Part shown: positions 11,627 to 23,939 of the stretch, one piece after another
Layout: each line of letters starts with the position of its first letter
Position numbering within the stretch: position 1 is the stretch's first letter
Assembly (NCBI GenBank): GCA_033439255.1
Contig: CM065884.1
Coordinates: forward strand, 248,001 to 312,000
From: Hericium rajendrae
Taxonomy: Eukaryota; Basidiomycota; Agaricomycetes; Russulales; Hericiaceae
Length of the DNA stretch: 64,000 nt
Direction: 5' to 3'
Notes under the pieces: model-generated
What the model was told of the DNA's origin: nothing
Databases searched by the model: none
The model's input: only the letters and a program-made list of their open reading frames with translations
Program-made: the position numbers and the translations under genes

Positions 11627-13952
11627 TCAGATGCTCAACCGCGACGGCCCATCGCGAGACTTGTTGTATGCGAATCCCCCCGCCCTCGAATACTTTTTCA
11701 TTCCCACCTTCTTCCTCTCCCCGCCCTTCTTCAACAACCACTCCATCGCGGCCTCCGTCGACCGCTTCAACACCGCCGCATGCCCATACGCAAAGAATGC
11801 AATCGGCAGCTGTATATGCAGCCACATATACGCCAGCACCACCTTGTGCAGCGACTCGAGCCCCTTCAGCGGCGCCGACACCTGGCCCAGCGGACGGTCC
11901 GCGCGCATCGCAGCGAGCACGTCCTCGAGCGCATCGAGCAGGCCAATCTCCTCGAGGACCCGCCGCAGGTCGACGTAGCGCGTGGTGCAGTACGCCCGGA
12001 GCATCGTCTCGACCGCGGCGCGGCACGCCTCGTCGCTGTGCGGCACGGGCGTCATCTGGATCGTCGCGCGCTCCTCGAACGTCAGGCCCCGCACGAGCCG
12101 GTCGATGAACAGCAGCACGCGGTCCTCGCGCGCGCTCGGCTCCATCACCGCGATGCTCGGCGCGAGGCGTGTCGCGTAGATGAGTGCGTCGCGCGCGTGC
12201 ACGGTGCTCGCGTCGGGCGGGAGCGCGGACATCACGCGCTCGAAGACGCCGTTGAACCAGCCGACGCGGCCGTAGGGCAGGTAGGTGACGGGCGCGGCGA
12301 GGGCGGTGCGCAGGAAGGGGAGGTCCTGCTCGTGGAGCGTGGTCACGATGCCGGGTTCGCGGGTGTTGGCGTGTAGTCCGAAACGGCCGGCACGCCCGGC
12401 GATTTGCTTGACTTGCGAGTTAGAGAGCGGGCGCTCACGGATGCCGTCGAATTTACCGAGCGCGTCGAAAACGACGCGACGGATCTTCCTATAAGAGCAC
12501 AGTGAAAACGGGATGCAAAGACAGAATCGGAGGATCGTACAGATTGAGCCCCATGCCGATGGCGTCGCTGCCCACCAGCACGTCGTAGCCGCTGTCAGGA
12601 TCGTTGAACAACGCCGCCTGCTCGCTGCGGATCTCAGGGGGCAGCCGGCCATACACGAGTGCACAGCGCAATCCAGTCGCCTTCTCGATCTCCCTCTTGA
12701 GCGCGAAGATCCGCGTCCGCGAGAACGCGACGACACAGTCGCCTTTCTGGACATGCTTAAGGTCGCCCTCCAGGCTGCGGTCCGCGATACCGAGGGGCGA
12801 GAGGCGCTCGTAGCGGTTGACGATCAGCTCGTCGCCGGTCAAGTCGAGGAGCGCCTGCACAACGGGCACCGCCGCCTCCTCGCCGCAGAGATGCAGTTCG
12901 CGCGCCGCGGCGCCGAGCACGGCGGACGTCCACGAAAACCCGCGCTCCGAGTCGTCGAGCATCTGAATCTCGTCCACGACGAGCACATCGTACGGCTTGT
13001 CCAGGGTCAACATCTCGATGGTGCAGCTCATCAACGCCGCGTCGTCGAACTTGCGCTCCTCGCCTGTCAGGAGGCCGCATAAGCGTGCGAAGCGCGGATC
13101 GCCGACCTTGCGGATGGCCTTGCCGTCGCGCGGGAGGGCGTCGAGACCGCTGTCTTCTTCGGGAGCAGGGGGAAGCTGCTCGGGGTCAACGCCGAGCGGG
13201 ATAATTTGGCCCGTGCAAAGGCGCTCGTGGATCTCGTGCGCGAGCAGGCGCAGAGGGCCCGCATAGGCGCCTCGCGGCGCGGCAGCGAGCGCGCGCAGAG
13301 CGTTGTGCGTCTTGCCGCTGTTCGTGGGCCCGACGTGCATGATTACCTTTCGACGGATGCGGCGCGCCATCGGGAAAAGCTCTGCGGGATGTCGGAAGTC
13401 GAGCGCGGTGGACAGATTGCGGATGCGGAGTTTGATCTTCTCGGGCGCGGTGGAATGATGCGCGAACCAGGATAGGAAGGCCGTTGTGAGGGCGTGGTCC
13501 ACGGCGTGAGCATTGTTCGGCTGAGATAGGTCCCGCGACATGCGGGCGAGCTCGGCAGGGGTGTAGTCTTTGGGATTGAGCGCAGTGCCTTCCACGATCC
13601 CTTCAGCAAACTCTGACAAGGCATCTGCGACGTGATTTCCCGGCACTCCGAAGTGTCGAATACGGGTGGAAACGGCGGGATAAATGGACCATCGAGCAGA
13701 AAGTCGACGCAAAGTTGAAAGGACGTCGTCAGGTTGGACGGTGCAAGGCACCGAATTCAAGTGTTCCTGAAGAGTAACATGGGGTGCTTTCTTTGGCTCG
13801 TCGGGCGCATGATTTGGTTTGCGTGCCCATTGGAAAGATGGGGGCCCACGGTGTCCTGATTCTGACCCTAGTGTTGCATAATTTCGGATGATACGAGCGG
13901 AGAAGACAGAAGGAAAACGGCGGAAAGTTACACGCGAAAGAGCCGATTGCAT
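11627..13952 (-). CDS. SUV3: Mitochondrial ATP-dependent RNA helicase SUV3
   Basis: Helicase subunit of the mitochondrial RNA degradosome, acting with an exoribonuclease in the matrix. Exon 1 is 13952-12541 and exon 2 starts at 12488; spliced phase is consistent (GMGLNL joined to KIRRVVFDAL). The N-terminus is basic and Ser/Arg-rich, fitting a mitochondrial presequence. Motif I GPTNSGKT, motif II DEIQMLDD, the C-terminal core motif GSDAIGMGLNL and QIAGRAGRFG are all present, followed by the SUV3 C-terminal domain. The unspliced reading gives 757 residues ending …KSRDGPSRLSI. The last conserved block (EHLMHMRLD) is in another frame, so a small extra intron is possible. That block is cut short at 11583 by the inverted-duplication junction, whereas the partial copy at 23940-25050 retains it in full. 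Confidence 0.9.
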
Positions 13953-15541
13953 GAGCAGACTGCTCGAATAGAATGTCTTTCAGTCTTGTGTGACGGTCTC
14001 GCAAGTATCGGACTCACTGTTGGTACAAACTCTGCACTCTCGTACGGCTTTAACTGTTGCAACAGCCAGTCGTCGATCGTGATGTCTTGCCTCGACCACT
14101 TTACCTGACTCCCAGAGACGTGACGGATGGAGATGTAATGGGACGGAGTGCACGACACGCACAGATAATTTAAATTCGAAATTGTTCGCGTTGTTTACCT
14201 CTGTTGTGACGCTAACTTGTAGGAGCACTTCGACTAGTCATCGGCGAAAACGTGAGAACACTAGATGGGACTATAAGGGATTATAAGGACAGAAAGCTCA
14301 CCGTCCGACGAGGATTACGTAGTTTGACATTGGGCATTATAATCATACAATGTGGATTGCCAATGTCCATAATCCTTCCCAAGGGCCGGCAACCTGGCCG
14401 TCCTTCCCAAGGGTCATCTTGGTGGCCAGGCTTGCCAGTCGACATTGTATGACTCTACTGCCTTGCAACCTACTGCGGACTCGTACAAAGGCTTGCCATA
14501 TCGCCAGAAAACCATATTTTTGATTTCATTATTTCCTCACTTTGTAGACAGTATTCAGTGATAAAACATAACGAGAAAATCAGACAGAATATTCAAGATA
14601 TGTATAACATGTTTATTCGAAAAAAAGAAAAACGGCACCCATTACACTTAATACTGACTATCTACCGAATGGAGAAAGGTATGCTTACCGATTGGCCGCA
14701 GTCACAAGGCTGTATCATATCGGTCAGCTGTGCATCGCGGCAAGACCGACCTGTCATCATGTCAGACCAGACGCGGAATTGCGGCTCATCAGCGCTGAAG
14801 CGCTGACATAGGCGAACATGCCGTTGGCCACGACGGACCCCAGCGACGTGATGAGTCCAACAAGCAACCCCGGCGTAGCTTCCGGCGGTGAGGTCGCAGC
14901 GGGAATGGATCCACATCATCACTTACAGGCGCGGGCGACATAGGCTTGTACAGCAGCAAATATTATGCCGGTGTACATACTGTAGAGAAATGACCTAGGA
15001 CACGGGAGATTAGAAGCGAGTGGGGCAGATGGCGACGTTGGTTGCGGACGGCAGTGGTGGGAGGGAAGATAGGCAGTTGAGGAGATCATGGGCTCGGCGG
15101 CCTGCCGTCTTAACCTGTGCGAGGAATTTAGGGCAGGTGCTATTTCACCTTAGATGTCTGACGTCGTCAAAACCACTACGTACTTAGCTGACGAGCGAGA
15201 TGCCGTCGGCGAGAGCACTGGACCCTGGGGAACGGCGAGCAGGCGACCGCGTCCGAAGGCATCGCAAGCCTTCTGGGTGTCCTGTAAGCGCTTCGATATC
15301 AGAAGAATGCTGATGGAAACTCACCTTCAAGCTGTAAAATTGGGCAGGTGAGAGCAGGCTGTTAATATCTTGGTAAAACTTAATATTGCCATGGGTTGCG
15401 CTGGTATACCCTTGTGAGGGTTTGTATACTGAGGCCGTGACGGCGACGCGTGACAAACTTCACCAGGGAGTGCCGTTTCATCACGTTTTCGCTGATGACT
15501 ACACCGTCTGCAACCCTCCGTCGTCGACCTCGCCTTCTGTC
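13953..15541. other. Intergenic stretch, no recognised gene
   Basis: No protein family was recognised here. The minus strand between about 14760 and 15000 encodes two short hydrophobic stretches (SFLYSMYTGIIFAAVQAYV and PGLLVGLITSLGSVVANG) that could be exons of a decayed membrane-protein gene, but no continuous gene could be built. A small hairpin lies at 14341-14452. Confidence 0.4.
14341..14452. repeat. Palindromic hairpin, MITE-like
   Basis: TCATACAATGT at 14343-14353 is the exact reverse complement of ACATTGTATGA at 14442-14452, and the pairing continues imperfectly inward (GGATTGCCAA against CTTGCCAGTC). The interior holds two copies of CTTCCCAAGGG. The whole is about 110 bp and could be a small non-autonomous element or a folded RNA. 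Confidence 0.35.
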
Positions 15542-15920
15542 ATGGCGTCCGTACTACCCTCACGCATCGCGGCCCTCAACCGCCTCAGATGCTCGCTCTT
15601 CCAAACATCATACAACCCCACATCCCAGCGCACCGGCGCCAAATACCTGCGCCGCCGCCTGCAGGGCCCGTCCATGATGCAGTACTACCCGCAGGAGTTC
15701 ACCATCGCCCAGGCGAACAAGATCATCCCCGGGTGGAACCTCGTTGACCGCTTGGAGGAGATGCGGCTGGACGACGTCGAGCAGAAGAAGAAGCGCGGGA
15801 AGGGCACGCCGAAGAAGGCGAAGACGGCGGGTGGGTTGCTGCGTTTGACTGTGTGTCGGTTTGGGTGGTTTGCTGATTGGTTTTGCAGCGGACAGTCGTC
15901 GTGCTTCGAGGAAGCGGTAG
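15542..15920 (+). CDS. RSM27: Mitochondrial small-subunit ribosomal protein mS33 (RSM27)
   Basis: Predicted 106-residue mitoribosomal protein of the mS33/MRP-S33 family, part of the small subunit in the matrix. Exon 1 is 15542-15830, exon 2 is 15889-15920; the junction is in phase and gives KTAADSRRASRKR and a TAG stop. It matches the order of motifs known from yeast Rsm27: a start rich in basic residues, NPTSQRTGAKYLRRRLQGPS, a YY-containing segment, and MRLDDVEQKKKRGKGTPKKA. The length fits the family (about 110). An upstream in-frame ATG at 15386 would add an unrelated leader and was not chosen. Confidence 0.9.
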
Positions 15921-17211
15921 GCTGGGATGTGCGGACGTTTTGCTGTCGTGTATCATATATCTGCTTAATCTCTCCACCCGTCCATGCAAATCCCTCTACC
16001 ATCCATTGCAAGGGCATCGTCTCTTACAAGATGGGTCAATGAGTATCATTCAAACCGCGCAAGGTACGTTTCGCGTATCAGCACATGTCATAAAATTGTA
16101 TGCAGTCTGTGAGTGAAGTTCTTTTTCATTCAAAGAATGGACACGCCAAGCGTCAGAATTGTGTGTTCAAACGCCAGTCATTGATGCTTCAAGCTTCATG
16201 GACGATCCCGAGCGCTACCCATGCGTACATAGCAGACAAGCTTTCGTGTATCCATCCTGCATGTTCTCGCTTCGCCGGCGCCAGCGGGTTTCTGCGGCTT
16301 TCACCGGCTGCACGTCAAGCCGTTCACCTGTGCAAGGCGTACAACGAAGAAAAGACGGTAAAGCATTCCAAAATATGCTCGACATAGCACGGTCAATTGA
16401 TGCATTGATCGAAAGTACATGCATACGACCGTCACTCTTGGTTCACGGTGGATTACCCACCTCGAGTCCAGCTGGACCATGAAGCCAAGCCTATCCTCTC
16501 ACGGCCATTTCCGCCGCTCATGAACACACCCACGCAGTCCTCTCCTCCATGGGGAGATCTAGACCCAGCGCCTTCCGCCGAACCTTTAGCGTCGTCCTGC
16601 CGCCCGAGCTGCCTTGCTGTCCCGCGGCTCGAGAAAGCTATCAAGCACACGACCGACATACTTACTCTCAAGACGCAACGGGCACACCCAAACAGATCCG
16701 AACGCATGTATATATCCAAAGTTCCAGAACCGAATATACAGGCATACGCATGTGTACTATATACCACGCCTCGCAGAGGCACGACACTATACAGCGGAGT
16801 GGCCCGCGCCGCGGGGAACATTAAATAACGAACGTGGTGTATGGACGCGAGCGTGAAGGTGAAGGCGCAGGTGAAAAGGGCATAAGGGCATAAGAGAAAC
16901 GCAGAATTAGACACGCGCGAAAGAACTACGTACGCCGGGCGGACCGGGGCGGCGGGTAAGGGCAGTAGAGTAGGGTAGGGTAGCTATCGGATTCGTATCG
17001 TACCGTGCAGAAGCGGATGGAGCGTGCGATGATGAGCGATAAGGATACAGGATGGATCGTGGACGGAACGGAAGATGCGAATGCGATGCGGGGCCAATCT
17101 CTATCATGGGAAAACGACGACGGGTATGCGGGCGCGGCTGCGCGGGTGAGCGATAACGAGGGGACGGAGCGGGAGGGCGGCTTACCGGTGTACACAACAA
17201 CGGGCGGGGCC
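15921..17211. other. Convergent intergenic region
   Basis: Lies between the 3' ends of mS33 and the unknown gene at 17212-18552 and must hold both 3' UTRs. Several open frames cross it on both strands, but none shows recognisable motifs or a credible exon structure. Confidence 0.5.
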
Positions 17212-18552
17212 TCAGGCGAGGTCCTCGGCGCGCAGGACGGGGCCGACGGCCAGCACGCTCGGTTTGCGCGCGGACGGCGGCGAGGGCCGCGTTTTGACGG
17301 TGCCGCGGTCGCGGTGGCGCATGATGAGCGTCGCGACGAGCTGCGGCATGGTGTAGACCTTCGACGGAGGGGAGTCTTCTGATGGAGAGGACTCGGTCGG
17401 AGAGGTCGGTGGTGTGGCTGGCGCGGACTGGGGTATGCGGGGCAGTGAGTGGGTTGAGGGCGCGGGACTCGGCGGCGGCGGGAGTTTGATGTATGGTGTT
17501 GGGCCCAAGTACACGTCGGGGACTGACAGGACGACGATGTCCATGTCCATATCAATGTCATCCTCGAGTTTAGGGGACGAAAGAAGGTCCGGAGAACGGG
17601 TCGATGCCGCGCTGCTGTCAAGGAGGGTCGGTGGACACCCCATGTCCAGGAGATGCTGCCACAGCCTGTCGACGAGCAACATATCCTGCACCGTCAAGTC
17701 CTTCTGCAAACTCTCGTCCGAGCCATCATCCATCTTGTCTGCGTCATCCGCCGCGAGACATTTCATGCGCGACACGATACTGCGATGGACCGTCGCCGTG
17801 AACTGCAGCTCCGCAACGACCCGCTTGCTCTTCTTCGTGCGCTTCGGACTGCGCGCGCCAGACGCCGGGGTATCCGTATCCGTCCCACCCGGCGCACTCG
17901 CACTCGCACTCCGGACCCGCGGCGCGGGCCCCGCCCCGCTCGTCTTCCGCCGGCACGCTGTGAAAGCAAGTATACAGTATAAGCGACGGGCCGCGGGCGA
18001 CGGGGGCGGTGGGTGCGGTTGCGCGGGCGGGATGGTGGCTGGGGCGCGAGCGGACGTGCGGGGGTGCTTACCGGGTGCGTGGGGCGCGTGCGTGAGCGGC
18101 GTCACGCAGCGCCGCCGGCGGGGCTCCGAGGGGCAGGAGCGCTTCGGGCGCGGGCCGGAGGGCGCGGGCGGTGCGATGTCCATGGGGAACGAGGGCGCGC
18201 TGGGCGTCGCGGCGAACGGGTCGTCGTCGATCGGTACGTCCTCCGCCGCGCAGGGGAATGGGATCACGTTCGTGCTCGATGCGCCGGGGTCGGCGCTGGG
18301 GACAGAGACAGCATCTGGAGGTGGCGAGGAAGGCAGCGGTGCGTTTACAGACGATGCATTCGCGCTGGAAAGCGCGACGGTAGCTGATGCCTTCTTGGGT
18401 TCGCGCAGCGCGAAGCGCGGGTACTGCTTCGCTTTCCAGCTCGCGAGCGCACCGCCTGTGTCTTTGGGGCGCTGTGTGTTGGTGCTGTCGCTGAGCGCGA
18501 AGATCGACTTGCGGGATTCGGCGGTGCGGACAAAGGACTGTAGGTAGTACAT
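17212..18552 (-). CDS. Unknown Ser/Pro-rich protein
   Basis: Not recognised. Two exons, 18552-18072 and 17957-17212, joined in phase to give 408 residues. It is largely disordered, rich in Ser, Pro and Ala, with a basic patch (SPKRTKKSKR) that may be a nuclear signal. More ordered segments are MYYLQSFVRTAESRKSIFAL at the start, a predicted helical part around TVQDMLLVDRLWQHLLDMGC, and PQLVATLIMRHRDR near the end, where conservation would be expected. It is divergently arranged with the C2H2-finger gene at 19928. The sequence just upstream of its start (from about 18590) is where the segmental duplication begins. Confidence 0.65.
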   Translation of the reverse strand: MYYLQSFVRTAESRKSIFALSDSTNTQRPKDTGGALASWKAKQYPRFALREPKKASATVALSSANASSVNAPLPSSPPPDAVSVPSADPGASSTNVIPFPCAAEDVPIDDDPFAATPSAPSFPMDIAPPAPSGPRPKRSCPSEPRRRRCVTPLTHAPHAPGKHPRTSARAPATIPPAQPHPPPPSPAARRLYCILAFTACRRKTSGAGPAPRVRSASASAPGGTDTDTPASGARSPKRTKKSKRVVAELQFTATVHRSIVSRMKCLAADDADKMDDGSDESLQKDLTVQDMLLVDRLWQHLLDMGCPPTLLDSSAASTRSPDLLSSPKLEDDIDMDMDIVVLSVPDVYLGPTPYIKLPPPPSPAPSTHSLPRIPQSAPATPPTSPTESSPSEDSPPSKVYTMPQLVATLIMRHRDRGTVKTRPSPPSARKPSVLAVGPVLRAEDLA

Positions 18553-19927
18553 CTTGAGCTGTAAGATCGGTGTGCGCCAGCGGGATTATAACAAAGAAAT
18601 GAGGTGCGTCGTTGTGTACTGAATGCGGCACGTTGTCGTCGTCGTTTAATGAGAGAGATTGGCGGGAAGGAAAGCTAAGATAGCGGTGGGGTAAACAGAG
18701 GTATGGTGGGGTGATCATGCAGTCACCGTGAAGAGCTCGCCTCACCGCAAAAATACAACTGTAAATACACGCAAATATTCCCGTGCCTCGTTGCTCACCG
18801 CACGCTGCACACAGGTTTCCTACAGCGTCTACTTCTTGGCCTCGAGGAGCTCATCCCGGCGGTATTTATGCAGCCAGGTGTTCCTATCGCCCTGAGATCC
18901 GACCGCATACGTCCCGTCATCGAGGAGACCAGGAAACTACCATAAATATTAATTTAGCACAGCTCCAGGAGATCTCCATCGAGGCTACAGGTACAACATC
19001 CAACGAGCGAGTAGAGGCCTACTGTCCAACTGTGTAGCTTCCAGACAACATTGCCAGGTCGTCCAGGACTATTCCGACGGTGCAAACAACCGCCTAACTA
19101 CCTATCATCCGAGAGCGTTATCATGCTCCATATATACGTCGAGAATGCCTTCGAAGAAGGCAGATCTCCGGGTTTCTTGCTATCTGCCGCTCGATGGCGC
19201 TCATCAAGAACGGAGCATGTCTTCGAGCACTGCCATCTCTGGTTCCATTCCATCGAAATCCTCAAGCTTCTGCCTCGAGGACGCGACCTGACGCGTCGCG
19301 TCGCGACACGATCACATGCTCTCCGCAAAAGGTAATCGGTCGACGCTTGATGGGGACGGTGCTTGAGCCTTTTGTTTTCTAGAAACACGTCCTCCTGGTG
19401 CGCAAGTCCTCTGGACAGCTTGAAGGAGCCTGTCTAGAGATGAGATTTGACACTGCAACTCGGTTTATTGTACCAAGAGCTTACAGGTGAGTCTGCCCGT
19501 GGGGAGTGCAGGACGAAGCGGAATGCTGCAGTCGAACATCCTGTCGATGCATGCTCCAATTGTTTCGCTGACAACCGAAGGCCCATGCATGAGACAATAA
19601 CTCGGGGGAATGCGGGGTTCACCATCCATGAAAGGGATCCACGGTCGCAAAGCGTTGGCCCTGCCCTTCATTTCCCGCTCCCTGCCATGTCAACCAGTCG
19701 CACTTCGCAGCCCCGCACCTCCCTCGTCCAAGCGCTAGCTTTATGGCCCTCCTCCTGGTTCGCCCTTCCAAAAAGAGAACAAGGGGAATGTGAGAGCCAG
19801 TATGGCTTATAAACCGGAGGCAAAGCGCTGCTCACCGCAGGCTGGGACGTGCTCTCCGCCAGTGACACTCGCATCTTGCGTCCTCCCACCGTCCCATCTG
19901 TTAACCATCCAGTTTGTCTGAGGAGAG

Positions 19928-22311
19928 ATGCGCCTACCGCTCAATTTCCTCGGTTTCCACGGCGCGGACAATAGAGCCGCGCCGTTGTCTTCCGCTGCAT
20001 TTGCAGTGCTCCCGTCCCCGGCCCAATCGACCCTGTTCGCCAATGTCCCGCAGGCCCATGTGGAATCTGATGCTTACTCCCTGACTTACTCTCCTGCTGA
20101 GCAATATGCCAACTTCTCTTCTGGCCCAATCGACACGGACTTGGGATCTTTGGGACTCGGATGGAACGGCAATCTGCTGGACGAATCGACTGCGACAACT
20201 TCATACAATGGCGCTTACCTTTCGACCCCGGGCCTTTCGTACTCCAGCCCACCCGCCGCATATGCCTTGCCGGACGCATCCATCCCGGAGCCAACCTACT
20301 ACCCACCAAACCACCCGCCCGCCACATCATCCATCGGCGACGTCGAATGCGGATTCAATACCTATCTCCCCGTCAGTCCTCTCTGACCTTGCGACTTTTC
20401 TTCGATGCTTACCTACATTTCATCCTACAGGAGTCCGCGAACCCATCCTTCCTCTCCAACCGCTCAGCCTGGATCGGCCCTGCACCAGAAGAGCTTCCTC
20501 AGCCCGAAGAGCGCCCCGTACCAGAAGGAACGGCATGCCCAGAGGACTGTTTCGACTTCACCGACCTCCCACTTACATCTCCGGCACCGCTGTACGACTC
20601 GCCACTGCAGACGCGCTATAACACGTCGCCATCGACGGCGTCCTACGACATCTCTCCGTCGATGGTGTCCTACAACTTTTCACCTTCGACGGCGTCCTGC
20701 AACTTCTCACCTTCAACGGCCTCCTACGACACCTCGCCCTCCACTGTCTCCTTCGATGGAAACCTCTCGGAGCAATACCTCCCTCTATACTCGCCGGCCG
20801 CTCAGTCTGTGGGCTCCTGCTCTCCTACCTGGCCGTCTAGTGTTAAGCCTGTCCTGCCGCCGACTCGGATCGCCTACAACTCCTCGCCTTCAAATGCTTC
20901 CTACGACACGTCTCCATCGACGACTTCTTTCGATGGCAGCCTCTTCAAGCAGAATTTCGTTCCGTACTCACCTGTGGCTACATCCGTGGACTCCTGCTCG
21001 CCTACCTGGCCATCGAGTGCGAGACCTATGCTGCCACCGAGTCGGACCGCCTACAACTCCTCGCCTTCGGCAGCGTCCTATGATTCGTCACCTTCGACTG
21101 CGTCCTACGACACATCGCCTTCGATGGCTTCCTTCGATGGCAGTCTCTCCGAGCACTATCCCGCTCTATACTCACCTGTGGCTACATCCGTGGACTCCTG
21201 TTCTCCTACCTGGCCATCGAGTGCGGAGCCTGCTATGCCGTCAAGTCAGCTCACCTACAACATCTCACCTTCAACAGCGTCCTATGACACATCTCCGTTG
21301 ACGGCTTCTTTCAATGACGGCCTCTTCGGGCACGACCTCGCTCCATACTTGCCGGCAGCTACGTCTGTGGACTCCTGCTCGCCTGACCCACCGAGTGCAA
21401 AGCTTGTCCAGCCGCCGAGCTGTACTCCTGTACGCCGAGCCGCACCGTATGCGATCACTGTCGCATCTTCCTGGCCTGTCGCAAGCTCGTCTAAGAGACG
21501 ATACGAAGACGACGACGTTCTTGAGATGCCGAGGACGAAGAGGATCAAGGAGGTAGGCGAGTACCAAGGGCTTGTCTGGCTGCCGCCTGTTGCGGGATCG
21601 TCGAAGAGGAGACTTGAGGACGACGACGTTCTCGAGATGCCGAGGACGAAGAGGATCAAGGAGGTAGGCGAGTACCAAGGGTTTCTCTTACCGCCGCCTG
21701 TCGCGGGATCTTCCAAGAGGAGACTTGAAGACGACGAGGAGAGCGTCGACGAGCCGTCGATGAAGAAGATGAGGAAGATGAAGAACAAGAAGCGTCCGGC
21801 ACGTAGTGCTGAGACGCAGGCGCGAAGGGTCTCTACGGAGGCCCTTCGCCCCACCCAGCTAAGATTTGCGGGTCCCTCGCGTGGAGACATCTCCACGGTC
21901 GAGGACCGCACCAAATTTCATAACCGCGGGGTCGAAGGGCCGGAGCAGGCAACCTCCGGCTCATCATCCCAGACCACGCAGGTAGAGAATGCAACCCCCG
22001 CACCCAGCGAGCCCGTCCAGGCAGCCCCCCCATCCAAGAAGAAACTTCGCTGCCCGCATGAAAAAGAATGCGAGAACAGGACGGGCTTCCAACGCCCGGC
22101 GGAGCTCAACCGTCACCTCTTGTCGGTGCACACGTCGAAGCTGAAGTGCCCGCACGGCTGCCCCATCTCGCGCAGGGACGCGCTCAGTCGTCACCTGAAG
22201 GACCAGCACGGTTGGGAGGAAGGCGCCGCGGCGAGGAAGGCGAGATCCATTGACGAGACGACGGAGCGCTTGCCGCGATCGGGTGCAGGAAGTGAGGGAG
22301 CAACGAACTGA
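19928..22311 (+). CDS. C2H2 zinc-finger protein with Ser/Pro/Tyr repeats, copy A
   Basis: Predicted 774-residue putative transcription regulator. Exon 1 is 19928-20371, exon 2 is 20431-22311, intron phase 0. After a conserved N-terminus (MRLPLNFLGFHGADN) comes a low-complexity region built of YDTSPSTAS-like nonamers and about four units of roughly 58 residues ending YSPVATSVDSCSPTWPSS. Next are short repeats of SSKRRLEDDD…TKRIKEVGEYQG (basic, NLS-like). The C-terminus has two finger-like segments: CPHEKEC…ELNRHLLSVH and CPHGC…LSRHLKDQH. The Tyr-Ser-Pro repeats resemble an activation or phosphorylation domain. A paralogue lies at 26385-29077 and a broken relative at 56715-57450. The target genes are unknown. 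Confidence 0.8.
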
Positions 22312-22993
22312 ATGCGACGACGTCCGCTTGCCTTTATACTTCTCTGCCCGTCGACGCGAGCGCCGATGCGATGATCATTGTCCTTTCCTAGGAACACAAG
22401 GGCGCGCCCCAGATGGCGCGCGTTGTACTCTGCCCGCGGCGCCTTGTTCCAGAACGGGCAGGCGCGGGCCTACGCGCCCTCGCGCATGCAGCGCGTCGGA
22501 CGATGCTTGCTTTCGGGCTTCTGCCCTTTGTTCGAATTGTTTATGCATACCTTTTCTTCTTTGCTCCTTTCTGCTCTTTCTGACTCTCGCCTAACGGACG
22601 ATGCATAGTGTACTCTTTGTACCCCTTGCGCTTTGTATTCAGATTTCCTTGTACTTATTACTATCGATGTATTAGATTCAGTGTCAATGAATAGTCAGTT
22701 TTGAATACGCACCAAAGTGTCTGGGTTATGGGCGTCCTGGGAGGTGCTGGCTGTTCGAGTTCGTCGTGAGGCCGACACGCGACAGAAAAACTGACGCGAT
22801 CAATTACACAGGGACCCATAGAGTCAAATATGGCTGATAAGATTAGATCTCACAACAGCGATCCCCCTCCGGGCATGAGGTTGAAGCTACAACTTGACCG
22901 CCAAGCTCGCAAGCACATCGCTATCTTCTGCCTTGAAACCTGACATATCATAGCCCAGAGACCCATGCCTGAGGCCTCTAACCCAGCGAAACG
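22312..22993. other. Finger-gene 3' UTR and spacer, with the transposon empty site
   Basis: The 3' UTR contains a block around 22380-22520 (CTTGTTCCAGAACGGGCAGG) conserved in all three family members, including near 56540. CCGACA at 22772-22777 is the undivided counterpart of the CCAACA target duplication flanking the transposon in copy B. The rest corresponds to the RTC1 upstream region. Confidence 0.75.
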
Positions 22994-23890
22994 ATGCTGA
23001 CACCGCAAAGACCGCGTCGACAATCTCTACATCTCAACACAATCCCGGGCCCGTCCCCCCGCCCCGCGACACCATCCGAGCTTTACTCAGACGCGCGGAC
23101 CCATGGCTACCAGGGCAGCACCAGGACCGCGAAGCTCCCCAGAGCGACGCCGAGCGGCGGGGGCGCGATCTCGAAGAGCGAAGACGGCTCGCGATGCGTC
23201 GTGGCAGGCCGAGAATGTGAGTGGTCAGACGGACAGACTCTGCTCCTAGCTCATATGCATGTCCAGCGCTGCGCATTCTGCGTATGTCGGAGACACCGAT
23301 GACGTTTGCGCCCGAGCATAAGGCTGCGGCTGGACGCGGGGGGCATCGCATTGATGGCTCGCGGAACTTTTGGGTCGGGAGCGGGCTCAAGATTGACAGC
23401 GTTAGCACGGACGTGGCTTGGTGTCGTCAAAGTATGTGGTAGTTCTACAATGCTGAGTCTAGGGACAACGCTGACGTGAAATCTAGATTTCTCCAATAAG
23501 ATCTTGACGAGCGCACGGAATGGTGAACTTATCATGTGGGATTTGGACAAAATGGGCTATTCGAAGTATGGTGCGTCTGGACATGGAGTCTGGCTTCTGT
23601 TGCTACCCTTTATTGAGGCAGAATATCAGAAAGAAGAGCTCGAGACCATCTCCGGTCCATTCACAAGGTCGTGGTCTCGCCGATCATCCCGTACTACTGC
23701 ATGACTGGATCCGCTGACGGTGACATACGAGTCTGGGTACGTAGAAACGTGCACCCGTTCCTTTATTTTTCTTATGATTATCTCAGGATCTACGAGACAT
23801 CACAACCTCATTAATACGAATACACCATCCAACTTCCGTCCGAGCAATCGCCTTCTCACCCAGTGCCACTTATACCGTCCAAGCAGTCGG
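22994..23890 (+). pseudogene. RTC1/WDR24 5' fragment
   Basis: Copy of exons 1-5 of the complete gene at 46129, including the starting MLTPQRPRRQSLHLNTIP and NGELIMWDLDKMGYSKY. It ends near 23890, within exon 5, and continues into unrelated SUV3-derived sequence. Only part of the WD40 propeller is present, so no functional product is expected. Confidence 0.85.
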
Positions 23891-23939
23891 AAGCCTCGAG
23901 AACTGGGGGATTCCATCTGGCTGCAGCTGGTCTATATGC

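Larger units (their letters stand above)
18590..23890. repeat. Segmental duplication, copy A (C2H2-finger gene + RTC1 start)
   Basis: Matches 25060-29534 and then 45893-46990, that is, the same order of upstream region, C2H2-finger gene, spacer and RTC1 5' part. In copy B the spacer is split by the 16.35-kb transposon. In copy A it is continuous and serves as the empty site. Homology ends inside RTC1 exon 5 near 23890. Confidence 0.9.

Noticed and set aside
14662-14922. Minus-strand frame of 86 residues as a gene
   Set aside because: The hydrophobic segments nearby are in other frames and cannot be joined into a credible gene.
15386-15541. N-terminal extension of mS33 from the upstream ATG
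   Set aside because: The added residues do not resemble the family; the start at 15542 gives the expected length.
17414-18547. Plus-strand open frame of 377 residues
   Set aside because: Exact shadow of the Ser/Pro-rich minus-strand gene, whose intron is spliced in phase.
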